Source of the DNA: Coccinella septempunctata
Taxonomy: Eukaryota > Arthropoda > Insecta > Coleoptera > Coccinellidae
Assembly: GCF_907165205.1 (NCBI RefSeq)
Contig: NC_058193.1
Span: forward strand, 35,043,521 to 35,107,520
Reading direction: 5' to 3'
Length of the DNA: 64,000 nucleotides
Shown here: piece after piece, positions 13,432 to 26,737 of the stretch
Layout: each line of letters opens with the position of its first letter
Position numbering within the stretch: the first letter of the stretch is position 1
Position numbers and translations under genes: made by a program
The notes under the pieces: model-generated
Database searches by the model: none
What the model was told of the DNA's origin: nothing
Seen by the model: only the letters and a program-made list of their open reading frames with translations

Positions 13432-13678
13432 GTGAGTGTTGAATAGTCTAGATTTTCAAGCCCCAGCTGTTGAGGGTCTAAAGTTGAGATAATAGGCAAA
13501 ATCTGCTCAATAGGTTCCGAGTTGTAGCATCTTTTTCTTTCAATTCATGAAAAACCATCGATCAAAATGAAAGAAACTCAGTACATACGAACATTTGAGT
13601 TGTAGTTTCCAATCAAACATCAATTGAGTGCTCTACTCATTCAATTTTTCGAATTTTGATTTCATTTTTATATTGTAG
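13432..13678 (+). other. Candidate 3'UTR intron of OsiB
   Basis: A GTGAGT donor eight bases after the OsiB stop codon and a TTTTTATATTGTAG acceptor 247 bases later are consistent with an intron in the 3'UTR. This is not proved; both sites could be chance. Confidence 0.35.
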
Positions 13679-13900
13679 GAGGTACTGCCCTGCCCAGGGT
13701 CTAGAAAGGGATTAGAGAGGAACAAAATGAGTGTGTACACGAATATCCAGAGGTGCTATATATTTATTGATACAATAGTGATAATTATCTTTTAATTTAT
13801 TTATTTTCTCAATTTCACCACGTCTTATACATATACTATTATGTAGTTAAACCTTATAATGTCAAGTTAATCCTACATGTTGCGCAATTTTTCTGTATGG

Positions 13901-13906
13901 AATAAA
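13901..13906 (+). other. Poly(A) signal candidate for OsiB
   Basis: AATAAA about 480 bases downstream of the OsiB stop codon. Confidence 0.5.
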
Positions 13907-13919
13907 GAATTGAACCAAC

Positions 13920-14580
13920 TTTTTGTTCATAATTCATGATTCCTGAACGTCATTCATCAAATAACCAGACAGACTTATCCAGTTCTTCTTCTTCTATTTG
14001 TATTTCTTCATCTTATCTTTCCACCAGTTCTAAAATACTGGAAGAAGCTACAATGTAACAAAACTCGTCATGTTTCAATATGAATAGAAATTGGAATTTT
14101 TTTATGTTCATTATTTGATTGCTTGTGACAATGGAAGTTCATAAGACACCAGCAAATAGCTAGCTACAGGTCACTGACGAAAGATCGGAGCACTAACACC
14201 GAATGGCTTCTCGAAGGCGACTTCCAAAAGCTCCATAAATCCTCCCTTTACAGCTTCCAATTCCAATAAAAACCTGAATACTTTCATCAACATAACTCTG
14301 CAGTGAAATGTGTCCATAACTTCTTAATAGATTATAAGAGAATCTAACGTTTCTCAACAATGTGCTCAACTAGCCAACTGAATTTGAACATTGACTGTAT
14401 GAGGGTGAGTAAAGTTCAATTTATGGAGACTTTTCAGTAAAAATTCGACAATCAGAAGTGTTACAACAGTAAAATTGGTTTTGTCAATTGACTACTCCAT
14501 TCGAGAATTGTTGCTTGTCCCTTTAGTTTTACTTTGAGTTCCCCAAGGAATGAAATATCAAATGCCACAATTTTAAACGA
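13920..14580. other. Convergent intergenic gap OsiB/OsiC
   Basis: About 660 bases between the 3' ends of two convergent genes; nothing recognisable is seen. Confidence 0.5.
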
Positions 14581-14585
14581 ACTAT

Positions 14586-14591
14586 TTTATT
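14586..14591 (-). other. Poly(A) signal candidate for OsiC
   Basis: AATAAA on the minus strand about 95 bases after the OsiC stop codon. Confidence 0.5.
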
Positions 14592-14684
14592 AAACAACAC
14601 AGAATTCAGGAATTTACATAAATAGAATAAATAAAAATAAATTATAATAACCAATATGGCTCAATATCAAATCTTTTCTCTCGT

Positions 14685-17600
14685 TCAGTTGGTTGGTACG
14701 TGGGCTTTGTATGCCAGATTTTGGGCTCCTTGTGCGTCGAAGGTCCTTCCCCAACCGCCGCCTCCATATGAGTCATGTCCTCCGCCACTGCTAACAGAGG
14801 CGTGCTCGTGATGTGGATGGGCAACTACTTCGTAGGTAACGTGTTTCTCCTGGCTGAAGAGTTTCTTGAGACCAATAACGACAGCTAGTACCAAGGCAAG
14901 CTGTAAGAGAAGACGAAATTATTGTTAAATTGCAATAGAAATAAACTAAGAGATCATATAGTTGAAAATATAAATTAACAACACTTTTTCGCACTTCTAC
15001 AAACTGTTATTTTACAGATCTTAATGAAATTACTGGGTTTTCGGATAAAAATTCATAATAGATGGTTAAACGAAGCCAATTAACGGAAAATTTGATATGC
15101 AGTCATATTGAAAGCCAATGACAACTATGATCTCCTGATCGTTGTGTATTCGTTATATCTTCCCTAAACTTGAAAATCATATCTTCGAGGGAATATTCAG
15201 TTTAGCAAAAGCACCTGCCGACCTGTTCTATTTGAAAAAAAGTTACACCGGTGACATGAATACATGTCTAATAGCTCTTCTGGTATAGTGGAGAACAAAT
15301 TCTTGAAACCAGGTCAAAAGCGCCTAGATTAAATGGAATAGTTTCTTCAGATCAACCGGAAAATTCAATCTATGTCCATGTTTAAAAATGGAACGTTCGA
15401 TGGAAGAATATAATTAATTTTGTGTAATTTATAATAGAATCGCAATTGAAAATAATTGAAAAAATGAAAAAAAATGAATTAAATAATAAAACACAAGTTC
15501 TACAAAACCTCAACACTTGTTTCAGTTAAAGACCTTAAGCTAAGTTTGTTTGACATTCATTCATCTCACGAAAAAAAGAAAATGAATTAATGCCTGAATT
15601 ATTTTTATTCTTCCCTATATGGTATATTGTGAATAAGATTTTGAAATAAATTGCCCCTTCTATAAAGAATGCAGACTGTGTGCAAATGCTCGAGACGTAT
15701 TTAAAGTTGCAGTAATATATCAGCCTTCGTCAGCACAATGAACCAGCAACTAGTTAAACTTTGCGTTATATCCTTGATAGAGTGAAGCTTAGGAAAGGAG
15801 TGTAAATGAGGAGCAATTCAAAACATGAGCTGAAACTTACGAAAACTCTTGAAAAAATCAATTTGTAAAAGTCTCGAACTGTTTTCATTAAGTTTTTTTT
15901 CAATTATAATGTTTTTCAGTGTTGTTTCAGTCGTTTATTGCCGAGAAAGAAAATGGCGGAAGAAATCCTATGTAACATGATGAAAGATGTAATGTGTTCC
16001 ATTAATATTGTTGGGGTGTGATGAACTATTGAAAGAATATCTCCTTACTTCTGCTCAAGATTCTGTTGTTCCACTTTTTGAGAATTCTACTGAAAGAAGG
16101 GCTTTTCCCATATACTCAAAAAGTTCTAATTCTTGTTTGAAAATCTGTATCTTTTTTTTTATTGACTTTCCTCACATGTGAAGAGCCAATCAATTCAGTA
16201 CCTACATCCGAGATCTTCATTAATCAACAAAATTTGTTAAAATCACTCACCTTGCTGACCAGAAGAGCCTTTCCTACGAGAAGAACGAGTGCCTTGAACG
16301 CTAAAGCCTTCAGCAAACCGATTTTCATGGCAGCTGCAGCGATCATCATGCCCATGCCGTTGTTCTTCTTCTTCCTGGCGTCACCGTTACCAGTGGACTC
16401 GTCTGGTTTCAGAGAAAAACCAAGGGTCGTGGATCCATCTTTGTCTGTGCTTCCGGTCACCACAACATCGGTTCCATCGAAAGCCTAGAAGAAAAATGGG
16501 AACTACTCAAAGGTATCTGAAAATCTTGAATGATGCGCAATGACAGAAATATTCGAATCATTTTCATTCTGGAGCAGCTAATGGATGAAAACTGTCTTCG
16601 CGTGAAACAATGTCCATCTCCAGAATTGAAGAAACAAGAAGTGACTCAAAGTGTAATGAAATAACTCTCATATTGACTACATCAAGGTAGGAATTTCAGC
16701 TGTCCTTGACAGTGACGAGGGTTAACTATAATTGAGTGAGAATGTTGTGGAGGTTACATTTCTATATTCGGAAGAGTATTGCATACCTTGAATGCCTCTT
16801 TTCTCGCTCTAAAAGGAATCACCCCTTAAAATATTCATTTACACCCTGTACCAACAATTATAACAACTCTACGCCAAGAAGAAATCGCAATACATTCGTT
16901 TCTGGGAACCATTGAAACTTTCGTTTTGTAAATAACTGCTTGTTTTAAATTCACTGCTATGATATTACGGTTGATTTTATAGATATTTCCTTCCCAATGC
17001 CCTGGATTGTTTACGCTATAATCAATATTCCGACTCATTAAAAGAGACAACGATATTGCTCATCAGTGTTTTGAATCATTATATCAATGTTCAAAGCACT
17101 GGCTAATAGGATTTAAAGCTCATTAGCTAACGGTTCACCCTTTTATGAAATACATCGATATTTTCCATGTAACATTAGTCGACATCATTTTCTAGACCGA
17201 TTTGCCATCCGTTTATTGAAATGATAGTGGTCGAAGATACGGACTATAAATTTTTGAAACGATGCACTTGTTTTACACTCTACAGGCCCGTTCCTTCGTG
17301 CTTTATTTTATGTCTTACTGAGCTCCATTTGGAAAACGGCAGACGAGTGCAAACTTTACATTATGGTCCATAACCAACGTGATATACAGAAATGTATATA
17401 AAAGGTTTCGTAGACTGAGAAAAACCAACAAATAAAAGAGTATCATCTCAGGAAATAAGACAGACTTTTCTCATCATTGTAATTAGAGTTTCCGACATTA
17501 ATCACTTTAAAAAGTGGGTAGCTTCAATAAATCTCTTGGTAGATTGTTGCAAATCATAAAGCGCAGCTTGATGACGCACCTGACGCAAGATCGAGAATAA

Positions 17601-19475
17601 TTATAAATTGATGATGGACCTTTCGAGGACAATGAGAGAAAATCCTGCATAACGAAGACCACAATGAGGGTCACGTGGAACTAATAGGCACCTGCGCCTA
17701 TTGTGCATCTGCTCACAGAGAAAATGAAAGGCGAAAAGAAAGTTGCAATCTCTGGAAAAAAGGGTTACTCCAGCTAGACGGCTGCCATAGCAATTGACCG
17801 TGATCTTCTAGAGAATGAATCTTTAATCCGCACCATTCCGAATCATGTGAAAGTTCAAAACGTTAGAATCGAGATTAATCTTGACCCGGGAGGTAACACA
17901 AGTGTCTAATTGCCGGTAGAGTTCGTCATTTTGAGGTCAATCACTACTTCCCATGACATTGTGTGGAATGTTTCTTCGTGGTGGCATGTGTGGCACAGAA
18001 AGAATAACCAGATTCTAGAAGAAATTATGATAAACTGGAAATGCATTTGCACTAGTCAAAGAAGCTGGGATTTCAATTATTTGAACCAATTTCGAAGAAA
18101 TAGTCTCTTAGACACTATTTGACGATATTTTCATTTCATGAATACAAAAGCCTTGAATCTCCATCATTTTAGACTATCGCAATTGAAAGAACGCCAAATG
18201 GTGATAATTTCATAACTATCGATCATAATCCGACTAAAATGTCAATTCTCAGATCCTTTCCAATTCTGTTATAGCTTCATCTTTAGAGGAATGAAACAAA
18301 ACAGTTCATCTAGTTTTCAGTGATATCAATTCATCTGAAATATCGAAGGAAACTGATAGAACAAAGCAGAGCGATTCTTCAGAAATTTATCTTGAAAATT
18401 AATAATGATTGTATTACAAGAGTTTCATGAATCACTAAACCATCTTCAAATTCATGAAACTCATCGAAGTTTGGTCTATGCTTGAATTCAATGATGGATT
18501 TTAAGAAGCATCGGTCACACCTATCAAAAAATTCGTCCCAAAAATTCTACAATTTCCCTCTTTTTCTTTAGTCTAACCTTCTAGTGATACATATATTGGA
18601 AGAAAGACTTCCAACACAATCATATTCAACCAGTTGAAATACTAATAAGTCAGTGCAAACAATAAAATTTACATAGCTTCCATTAGCATGCTCATTATAA
18701 TGCAAACAATAACTGGCTTAGAAGCTGTTCAATCTCTACATGTCTGATATTAATCCTGGGAGGCTCATTTCTTATAGTTTTCGTACATACCTTCCATTTC
18801 AAAGACCTTGTCCTGATGAACTTTGATAGCTTATCGGTGATAACCTCGCTGATCTGCTCCTCTTCAGACATATTCTCAACATCATTCAAACTCCTTGATG
18901 ACTCCTCTGAGATGGTTTCAGTTGAGGTTTGGGTGATCTCTATGTCTCCGTACTCAATCATTGATTTTTTCAGCATCTTATTGAAGTAGGTGACTAGTTT
19001 GAGCATCATGCATGAGCTTATATCCCTGGTCGAGCATTTGGTGTTGAGTTTTTTGAGTAAAGATGCTTCCACAGTTGTGTATTCGTTGGTATTGACCTAG
19101 AGAATTGAGAAGTGAATTTCTTAGTTTCATCGGTTTATATCCAACAAAAAGCGATGTTTTGGTATAGATTTATTATTCATTTTAATTCATTGAGTTTTGT
19201 CAGAAAACATTATTTTTGAAAAAGAAATAACGAATGTTACATGATATAAATGAATACAAAAACTGAAATTGATTCAGTTTGAGCTCCATTGAATTTTCAG
19301 AAAAAAAACTCGATTTTTTCAAATGTTGCTGGATTTTTATGGGAACGCATCTAGAAATGGCATTAATTCTTACTAAATTATCCACATGGCCCTTGTTGTT
19401 GTCAACCATAGGTCCTGCAGCAGCCAAGGCCAGCAGACCTAGACCGATCACAGCACAGATCACTTTAGAGTTCAT
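14685..19475 (-). CDS. OsiC: complete Osiris family protein, four exons, 285 aa
   Basis: Exons 19475-19374, 19096-18791, 16484-16251 and 14900-14685 are 102, 306, 234 and 216 bases, all phase 0, with clear donors (GTAAGA, GTATGT, GTGAGT) and CAG/TAG acceptors. This is the most canonical Osiris protein here: a signal peptide (MNSKVICAVIGLGLLALAAA), the two-cysteine region KCSTRDISSCMMLKLV (C-x7-C), an acidic Ser/Glu-rich segment, FIRTRSLKWK, a basic run (RKKKN), a hydrophobic DUF1676 segment (GMGMMIAAAAMKIGLLKALA onward to VLAVVIGLKKLF, split by intron 3), a His/Gly-rich stretch and AQNLAYKAH, a perfect AQxLAY motif. Intron 2 is 2.3 kb and intron 3 is 1.35 kb. Family members act in apical secretion and cuticle patterning. 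Overall layout recalls the Osi6/Osi7 type, but I cannot decide the number. Confidence 0.93.
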
Positions 19476-19583
19476 TATCACAATAGTGGATGTACGACTG
19501 AACAACAAATGACCAGCGATTTCAAAAAACTTTGTACATGTCCGAGGTTGCAAATCGAATGAAGATCACAGGCAAGAAGGAAG

Positions 19584-19592
19584 ATTTTATAT
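19584..19592 (-). promoter_or_regulatory. TATA box candidate of OsiC
   Basis: GATATAAAATC on the minus strand about 110 bases before the OsiC ATG, leaving a 5'UTR of roughly 80 bases. This is a good TATA consensus match. Confidence 0.5.
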
Positions 19593-19599
19593 CTTCTTT

Positions 19600-22500
19600 T
19601 CTATGTGTGTCAGTTGGACCAGTTCGCTTTTGGTATTAGGGTTATGGAATCTGTTTAGGATGGAGGGAAATGGAAGTCAACCTTCTTTGTTCGGTGCAAA
19701 ACAATCTCCCATCCTCCTATCACTTCTTCCATCGACAGTGAAAATATTCATACGCCAATTCAGAATTTCTTCTCGTTTAATTCGTGTTGAAGTTTACGAA
19801 GATTAGGATACAGTTAGATTATGTTATAGAGTGGAGAGTTGAAGGATTTGCTACCGACGATTCATTCATGTTTTTCTGCAGCAGGACGTAGTTTATTGTT
19901 TTATGATTCTTGTGTCGTGAATTGTTACGAATTTTTCACACTTGCATGCTAGATCTACTCCTGTGCTTGCTCATATAATTAACGCTGGTTTGCGTGAGGT
20001 AAATGATGCATGTGGTGTGCCTTTTGGATTAATTTCACTTTTCTTCCAAGTATATTATTTTGTTTCTTACGTTCGATAGAGCCTTGGTGAAGCAGTTGAT
20101 GTGAAACCTAAGATTTTGATTGCATTGAAGATTTTTTGGCAAAAATCATCATACTTTCTCGAATTTTTACCTTTCTCTGTTTGTGTCAGCAATCTCCACG
20201 TTTTTTTATGGTTCCAAATTGAAAAACTGGTATTCAATAGTCCCTTACCGAATCAGATTAGAAAAATACAGAAGCAGAGATCTTTTCGATGAAAAACACA
20301 GTTTTAATGTTAATTTTATATTTTTTAGGTAAAGTTAGGTAGCTTTTCGATTATGAATTTATGCTGGAAAGTGAATAGAAGTGCAGAGGTTTCCCAAAAC
20401 GGAGAAAGAACCTCTATACCGAACAAAAAGACTGAAATTTTACTTCTTGCTTCATAATTCTGTTTGTTTGAAGTACCTATGAATGTTCCTTCAGATTCTT
20501 AGGTATATTTCATTTTGGAAAAAGCTTCATGATGAGTCTGCAGTGAAGTACTGAGGTAGGCACACTACAAAATATAAAAAAACATAATATAAGAGTGAAA
20601 ACACATAATCTTATCCCATACCCTTTATTCAAACCTATTGCCAGTTCTGAAGTAGATATAATTATCTTCTTTGATGTAGAAATGTAATTCAGCTAATAGT
20701 TATAAAACAACTTTCGATTGGTTACTTAGAGCAAGGCGTACCTTTTTGCTTTATTAATTCCTCTAAACATGTATCTTAGAGGAAGTAACTAATAGCTCTA
20801 CTTCAATCATGTAAGGATTTCATTCATGATTTTAATAACTACAAGTTCAAGTTCATGACTACTTGACTCATTACTTCATCAAGAATATGTTATTTGCAAT
20901 TCAGGAACCAATTAAGAATAGGTTCTTCTATAAATGAATTTCACTTGCTACGCTGGTATAAACAGATTTTCATGAAGATGAGAGTGCATTGCACATAGAA
21001 TTAAAAAAAGTTATTTCCAGGTTGCTTCTTAGATTTCGCATTTCGATGCTGCTTAATGGAACTCAGCCTTCATTTAATGCATAGAATTATCGATGTCTCG
21101 TCTTGCATATTTTCTTACTGCCCACGCTACAGAGTGGTATATTTTCGTCAAAACATCGTATCTTTCGGAGGGTTAAAAGCACCATTATTCAGGTTTGCGT
21201 ACTTGCCTTCAAATTCGATTTTGGATTAATTGGTTATAAAATTGCCTTCACTACGGCCTTCTGTGCAATTTGGAGACAATAGTTTCGGCGTAAATCGAAG
21301 TTAGGTTCCGGTTGAGCAATAATTATATCTTGTAATTTGCTTAAGGATGTTGGCAGAGGGAGTATAAATGGATTAGTTGAATCGATTATTGAATTGCGCT
21401 GTGTTACAGTTTCGAAGTTTAAAATTGTTTGTGACGCATTTAGATCCATATATGAGCGAAACAAGTGAATATGAGGTTGAAAATTGACATGAGTTAATGA
21501 AGTCGAAACTTTCAATATTGGAAATAACGAACATGATGTTTAAATTGCAATTTGAGTTCGCAGAAATAACGATTGATTATTAACAATTCTTTTTGGAGAT
21601 TTGAAGGGTAATAAGTTGTATTTGGCTTCCGAATCATAGAACTTTGTTGTTATCGAACTGACAAAATAAAGAGTGAGTATCAAATACTATATTTTCTGAC
21701 GACAAGTTTATTTGGGCGCTCGTTAACGCTGTGGTCAACTTTTGAGCTCCCTCCTATATGAATGAGGTATCGTTTCATTCATGAAAAGAAACACAAGAAA
21801 TGGTTTGTCGAACCTATAATTAACGTATATAAACAGATAGTGTTCGTAGCGTATTTCAAACGTATCTTAGTGCAGTTATTCCACTTTCTACTTGAGATTT
21901 TGTTGATAAAAAAGGTTAAAGCTTTCTCGACTGTCCGCCCTGCGTTGATACGGTATGTCCGGTTAGATTTAGCATCTCTTTGAGGAGAATCTACTTGTTA
22001 CATTAATCTACTCTGGATTATCGATTCATAGGTCTTTTTACGTGCTCGATTCGAAGGGTAGTCGAATTTTTTTTCCCGTACCCCATCTCACTCAAGACAC
22101 CCAAACATTCTTTCGCCTAATACTTCCTATCGTGAGATATTTTTATCGATATTAATCTGATTGTAATCTGCTGTTCAGTGGGGTCCACCAGTATATGAAC
22201 CCTCTTTCCTTCTCCATCAGAAATGTATTAGGATTTAAGAACATGGAAGTGGCTGAATTACTTCTCGAAAAATTTTCGGGCACAAGAATTTGATGAAAAC
22301 ACAGAAACTGATTCCATAACTTGTATTCAAGAAATTCTTTCCATTTTCATGCAGCTTTTCCAATTGTCTCTTAAACTCTGATACAACATTTTCAGCGAGA
22401 ATATCAATGTTTAAAATTCCTGTTGGTCAAGATAAACATTGGTTTTCAACTCGTGAATTTTGCATGATTTGCTTAAGCTGTACAATATTTCAATTTAAGT

Positions 22501-25500
22501 TAAGAATCTTTGGCAATTTAAAATTAGGTATATCAAAACGCTTGTAGAATTCATCTTCGAACACAGTACAGATTGAAAAAAATTCAATTCAGCTCTTGAA
22601 CTTTTCTTTTCTATTTTCAAATCGTTTAGTGCTTCTCAAACTGCTCTGATTTAGCTGGATTATATTTATATTTCAGACAATATCGACCTATTAGCATCCT
22701 CCAGTGTTTGACTGGTTGTTCCGGTCATAACATCCTAGAAAAGTTCAATTAATCAATGGAAATATCCCAGCACATTCTATTCAACGATAAACCACAATTA
22801 TACAAATATTCTGAAAGAAATGTAACTAGCACACCGCAATCATTATCATCAAAAACTTCTGAACGAAATCCAGAGAGAAACTTCAGTCTAATTACTTTTT
22901 GTTACATACAATTCATCCATCCGCGTTTTGATTTCCATACAAGTCAAAGGCTATTGAAATTATGAGTGAATTTCTCTCTCAATTGGACTTGTGCTTATTC
23001 GAGAAGAATGCATATCTGATAATTATGGTTTCTCATAGCGATTGAAACAGAAACATTCAATTTACGATGGAAAATGCTTATGAAAATTCAGGAATTTCCG
23101 TTCGTAGTAACGTGGGTTCGTACTGGCTTATTGTTTTACAGCAATCTGAATTAGAAAGTTCCATTTTCAATGGGAATTAATCGAAATTTCAGCTGAATTG
23201 GTTCATTTCATGATGATTGATATTTACCACTGATGGAGTGAATATTTCGTGACTGCTGTAAGAGGTTGAAAATTTTCTTGAAGAGTGAAAATTAAAAAGT
23301 GGTTAAAACTCTGGCAGATACATTGAATAGATTCCACACAGATCGAAAATGCTTTTGAAAGACCTGTAAAAAATGCCTCCCTTAGCCCCATGATTACCAA
23401 GAGAGTTTTCTAAATGTATTCCTGTTAATCAAGAAACGTCCCTGAGTAATGAAAAAAGAACCCCTTTCTTTATACATAACCCATGATACTCCTACTAAAA
23501 CGAATCGACGTGAAATTGAACCTGAGGGAAATGAACCTCCTTCATGTGGTTCACATGAATATTTAACAAGATCTGAAGAGAATTTTATTCACTTCCGGTG
23601 GCGTTCTGATGAAATTTGTGTTTCCCGATGTTGAGATTTTCATCATAACCGATTTCGGAAAGCAGGAAAAAACGCAACTTGGAATAAAATGCAGAGATGT
23701 TGATATTGATTAATTTTGCTTTGGAAACGAGAGCTGAAAATGCATAATATAGCTTCTCTTCAGGATTAAATTTTCTGTTTGCTTCCAATCGAACTGAAAA
23801 TAAAATTATTAGATTGAAGCAGAAAAAAACACGTGTATTGGTTGAATAACCCATCCTAGAGATAATCATGTATACTCCATTCACATTTATTTTCTACATT
23901 GACAGTTGTCAATGAAGTGTCAGAAGTTTTTTTGAATTTCTTTCCCGTTTTTTTGAATTTTTTACTGAATAACCACTGGTATATCTATGGGAGATGATTC
24001 CCCAATATAAGAGGGTCCTGTAGCGTTCCTCGATCAACTGGACCTGGTCGAAAGACCCTCCCAGTCAAAAGCAAGATTTAGCTATTATTAATTTGAGTAC
24101 TGAAGGCATTTCTAACGACGAGGGTGATCCTCCACCAAGATCAGCAGAAGATTTTTGACGCAAAGATGATATTCCTCCCAGTGCAATTGAAAAAGAAGTT
24201 ATGTACCTATGATTATTTATTTTTTCTTCAGTCATCACCAAGTATTAGAATAAGTTTGGATGAAGCCTTTATTATTCACTTGTATTTTTCGTTTTCTGCT
24301 CTGTTTCTCTGTTTCAGATATTATTTCGAAATGGAAAGAGGATGAAGAAATTTTTATGTCAATGGAAAGGAAGCCCTTCAGTATTAAAAGCTTATTCTGT
24401 AAACAAATTTGTCATCACAACACTACTCACTACTGAGGTTTTTCCCTAAGCTCTTGTATCATACTCCAAATTGTATGGTACCCCGTTACACTAACCTTTG
24501 CTGAAACTCATACATATGCTATATTATTTGATAACTAAAAATGTATTGCTGACATTCAAAAGAATATATATATATATTCTAAAATCCACAATACGTCAGA
24601 CGGTAGCGAACATATTCAATGTAAGAGAATTTATTTAATGTTTCATCTGAATCTAAACGACTTATATTATTTCAGCTGAATATTTCCACAATCAGAAAGA
24701 TTGTGAATGAAAAGGATGACAAAGAATTTCCTTCTATTGGAAGACCCAAAAAAGTAGTGGCATTTGAGTATTTTATATTTGAGTGAATTAATGCGAAAAG
24801 TTTATTACAGGATTTTCGATGAATGTCATCGTAGATTAAGTTCCCGAAAATTGATATTTCTATTTTTCATTTGACTTGTCCTATACATTGTAAATGTCTC
24901 AAGGTACCAATAAATACCCAATAATTATTATTATATCAATTATGATGAACAGCCACAAATACGAGCCAGTTGTTCTGTTAATTGTTTATTCATGTGAAAT
25001 TTTTGTTCAAAGGTGAAGTTCATCTTGACTTGAAACTTCCTCTAATTCCTTTTACTTATATTGATGCAAGATGATTTTTGTTGAAGAATTTAACATTCTT
25101 GTAATTATCTGTTAATTCCTTCGGGAGATACCCATTCCCAACCACTGCATCATATGCATTTCATCTTCGGGTTAATATTTTTGAAATCTACAACTGATGT
25201 TACGTATTCAAACTTTAGCCAAAGAAGATAACGAACATTAACTCTCCTCAAGCTAGTGCATTTTATGATATTATACTGATCTCTTATCTCTTGTATTTTC
25301 CATGCAAATAACTGGATTTGGTATGCCTTCAATCAGTTTGTATAAACTTCAATTATGTTCGTCACATATCTCCCGAAGAGATTCGACATTGTGATAAAAT
25401 ACGTAATAACAGAAACTTTTACGTAGAACGGGCAACATAGCGTTGATTTAAAACCCGAAAATGTTTTGACAAGCTTCATAACCCCACATTTTCGTACTAA

Positions 25501-26180
25501 ACAGAGTGAAATGTGTCAAATTTCCATGGCCAACCGAGTGCTAAAATAAAAGTGAATGGAGTATAGGTAACATATTGGATTTCTAGTTTAATTATGGATT
25601 TTCATCAAGTATCGGACACATCAGTTCAATAGAAGCGCAGAAATAAATTTGGGCAATCTACCTTGAAGTGATTACAATAAGCGTATCATTCACCTACAGA
25701 TTTCAATATGTTCGAATCTGATACGAATAGCATGCAAATAGACTTCACACTTCAATGCACAGTACATATTACAGTATACTGTAAGCTATTTCCAGGAACT
25801 TCCTGAATGACCTGTGCAACAAATCTACGTCCCTAATGCATTCGAACTTGATATGGCTGATAATAATGCTTCAGGTGTGAATAGAACTGAACAGAACATT
25901 TCCTATTTCATTCTACATAAATATAAAGGGTCACAGTACCTAATATTCTCCCCTTTTTGAGGATTGGTTGTTTTCCAGAGAAATGAAATGTTACCTTGAG
26001 TTGACATATGATAGACCAAAAAAATATAGTAGAGACAAACATTTTTATAACACCAATTAAGTGAAACCAATGTGAAATGATACCTTCTGTAAAAAAATTT
26101 CAAACTCAAGCAATAACTGGAGTTTGGAATAGTCTGGTTCCATCAGGCATATTGTGTGATATTTTCAAAGCAAAACTCAA
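19600..26180. other. Intergenic gap upstream of OsiC
   Basis: About 6.5 kb without a gene I can support. Open frames near 21234-21515 and 21762-21983 sit in sequence with more CpG than its flanks but have no recognisable product. A short AT dinucleotide tract lies near 24564-24580. A 20-base word at 25587-25606 repeats 4286-4305. The start of the window (CTAAGCTCTTGTAT) recurs at 24446. Confidence 0.4.
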
Positions 26181-26184
26181 AAAA

Positions 26185-26320
26185 CCAATTCACTCATTTT
26201 CCGCATTCGTGTTGCAGACGGTGTTGAAAGATACAGATATGATTCTACACAGATATACCAACGTAGGTGCAGTGAAAACATGGTGTAGGTAGGTCAATAG
26301 AATACCAATCTGGCCTTGCA
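26185..26320 (-). pseudogene. Possible P450 exon remnant
   Basis: Minus-strand translation contains VFTAPTLVYLCRIISVSF, which lines up with FFIAPKLVHLLRMSFIDG of the P450 exon at the left edge (shared F, AP, LV, L and R positions). It soon meets a stop, and the flanking frame is not P450-like. It could be a decayed duplicate of the left-edge gene, or chance similarity of a short hydrophobic stretch. Confidence 0.25.
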
Positions 26321-26737
26321 TGGAACTGCCCAAACAACATAACTTTACCTAGTTAGTTCCAACAGCGAAGATGCACTTTGCAGGTAGAGGCAGAAAGAGT
26401 AGTTTTCTATGTTGAAACCTGAGTCCATTTGGATTGTTTCACGGCTTACACCGGAAAATGACAATTTGTTGTCTGTGTCTTGAATTATAGGAAAATGTGA
26501 GCCGAATGATTCAAATGTGTTGATTAGCTGGAAAATAGCTATCAATTCCAAACAAATTTCATTTATTTTCCTACAAGATTATATGGTCTTATAATCAACT
26601 TTGGAGTGTTGATGTGGGGGTATAGGATACTGCTCCCCTTGATGATATTCTTTCACATTTCATGTAAAAGCCCCATCCGAAGCTTGTTTGACATGTTTAC
26701 AGCCTCATGCCAGTGGTTGGGAGGAGCCTCGAATATA

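Noticed and set aside
21234..21983. Patch with open frames on both strands upstream of OsiC
   Set aside because: No recognisable protein and no terminal repeats; could be an old element but unsupported.
24446..24475. CTAAGCTCTTGTAT shared with the first bases of the window
   Set aside because: Only 14 bases identical; not enough alone to claim duplication.
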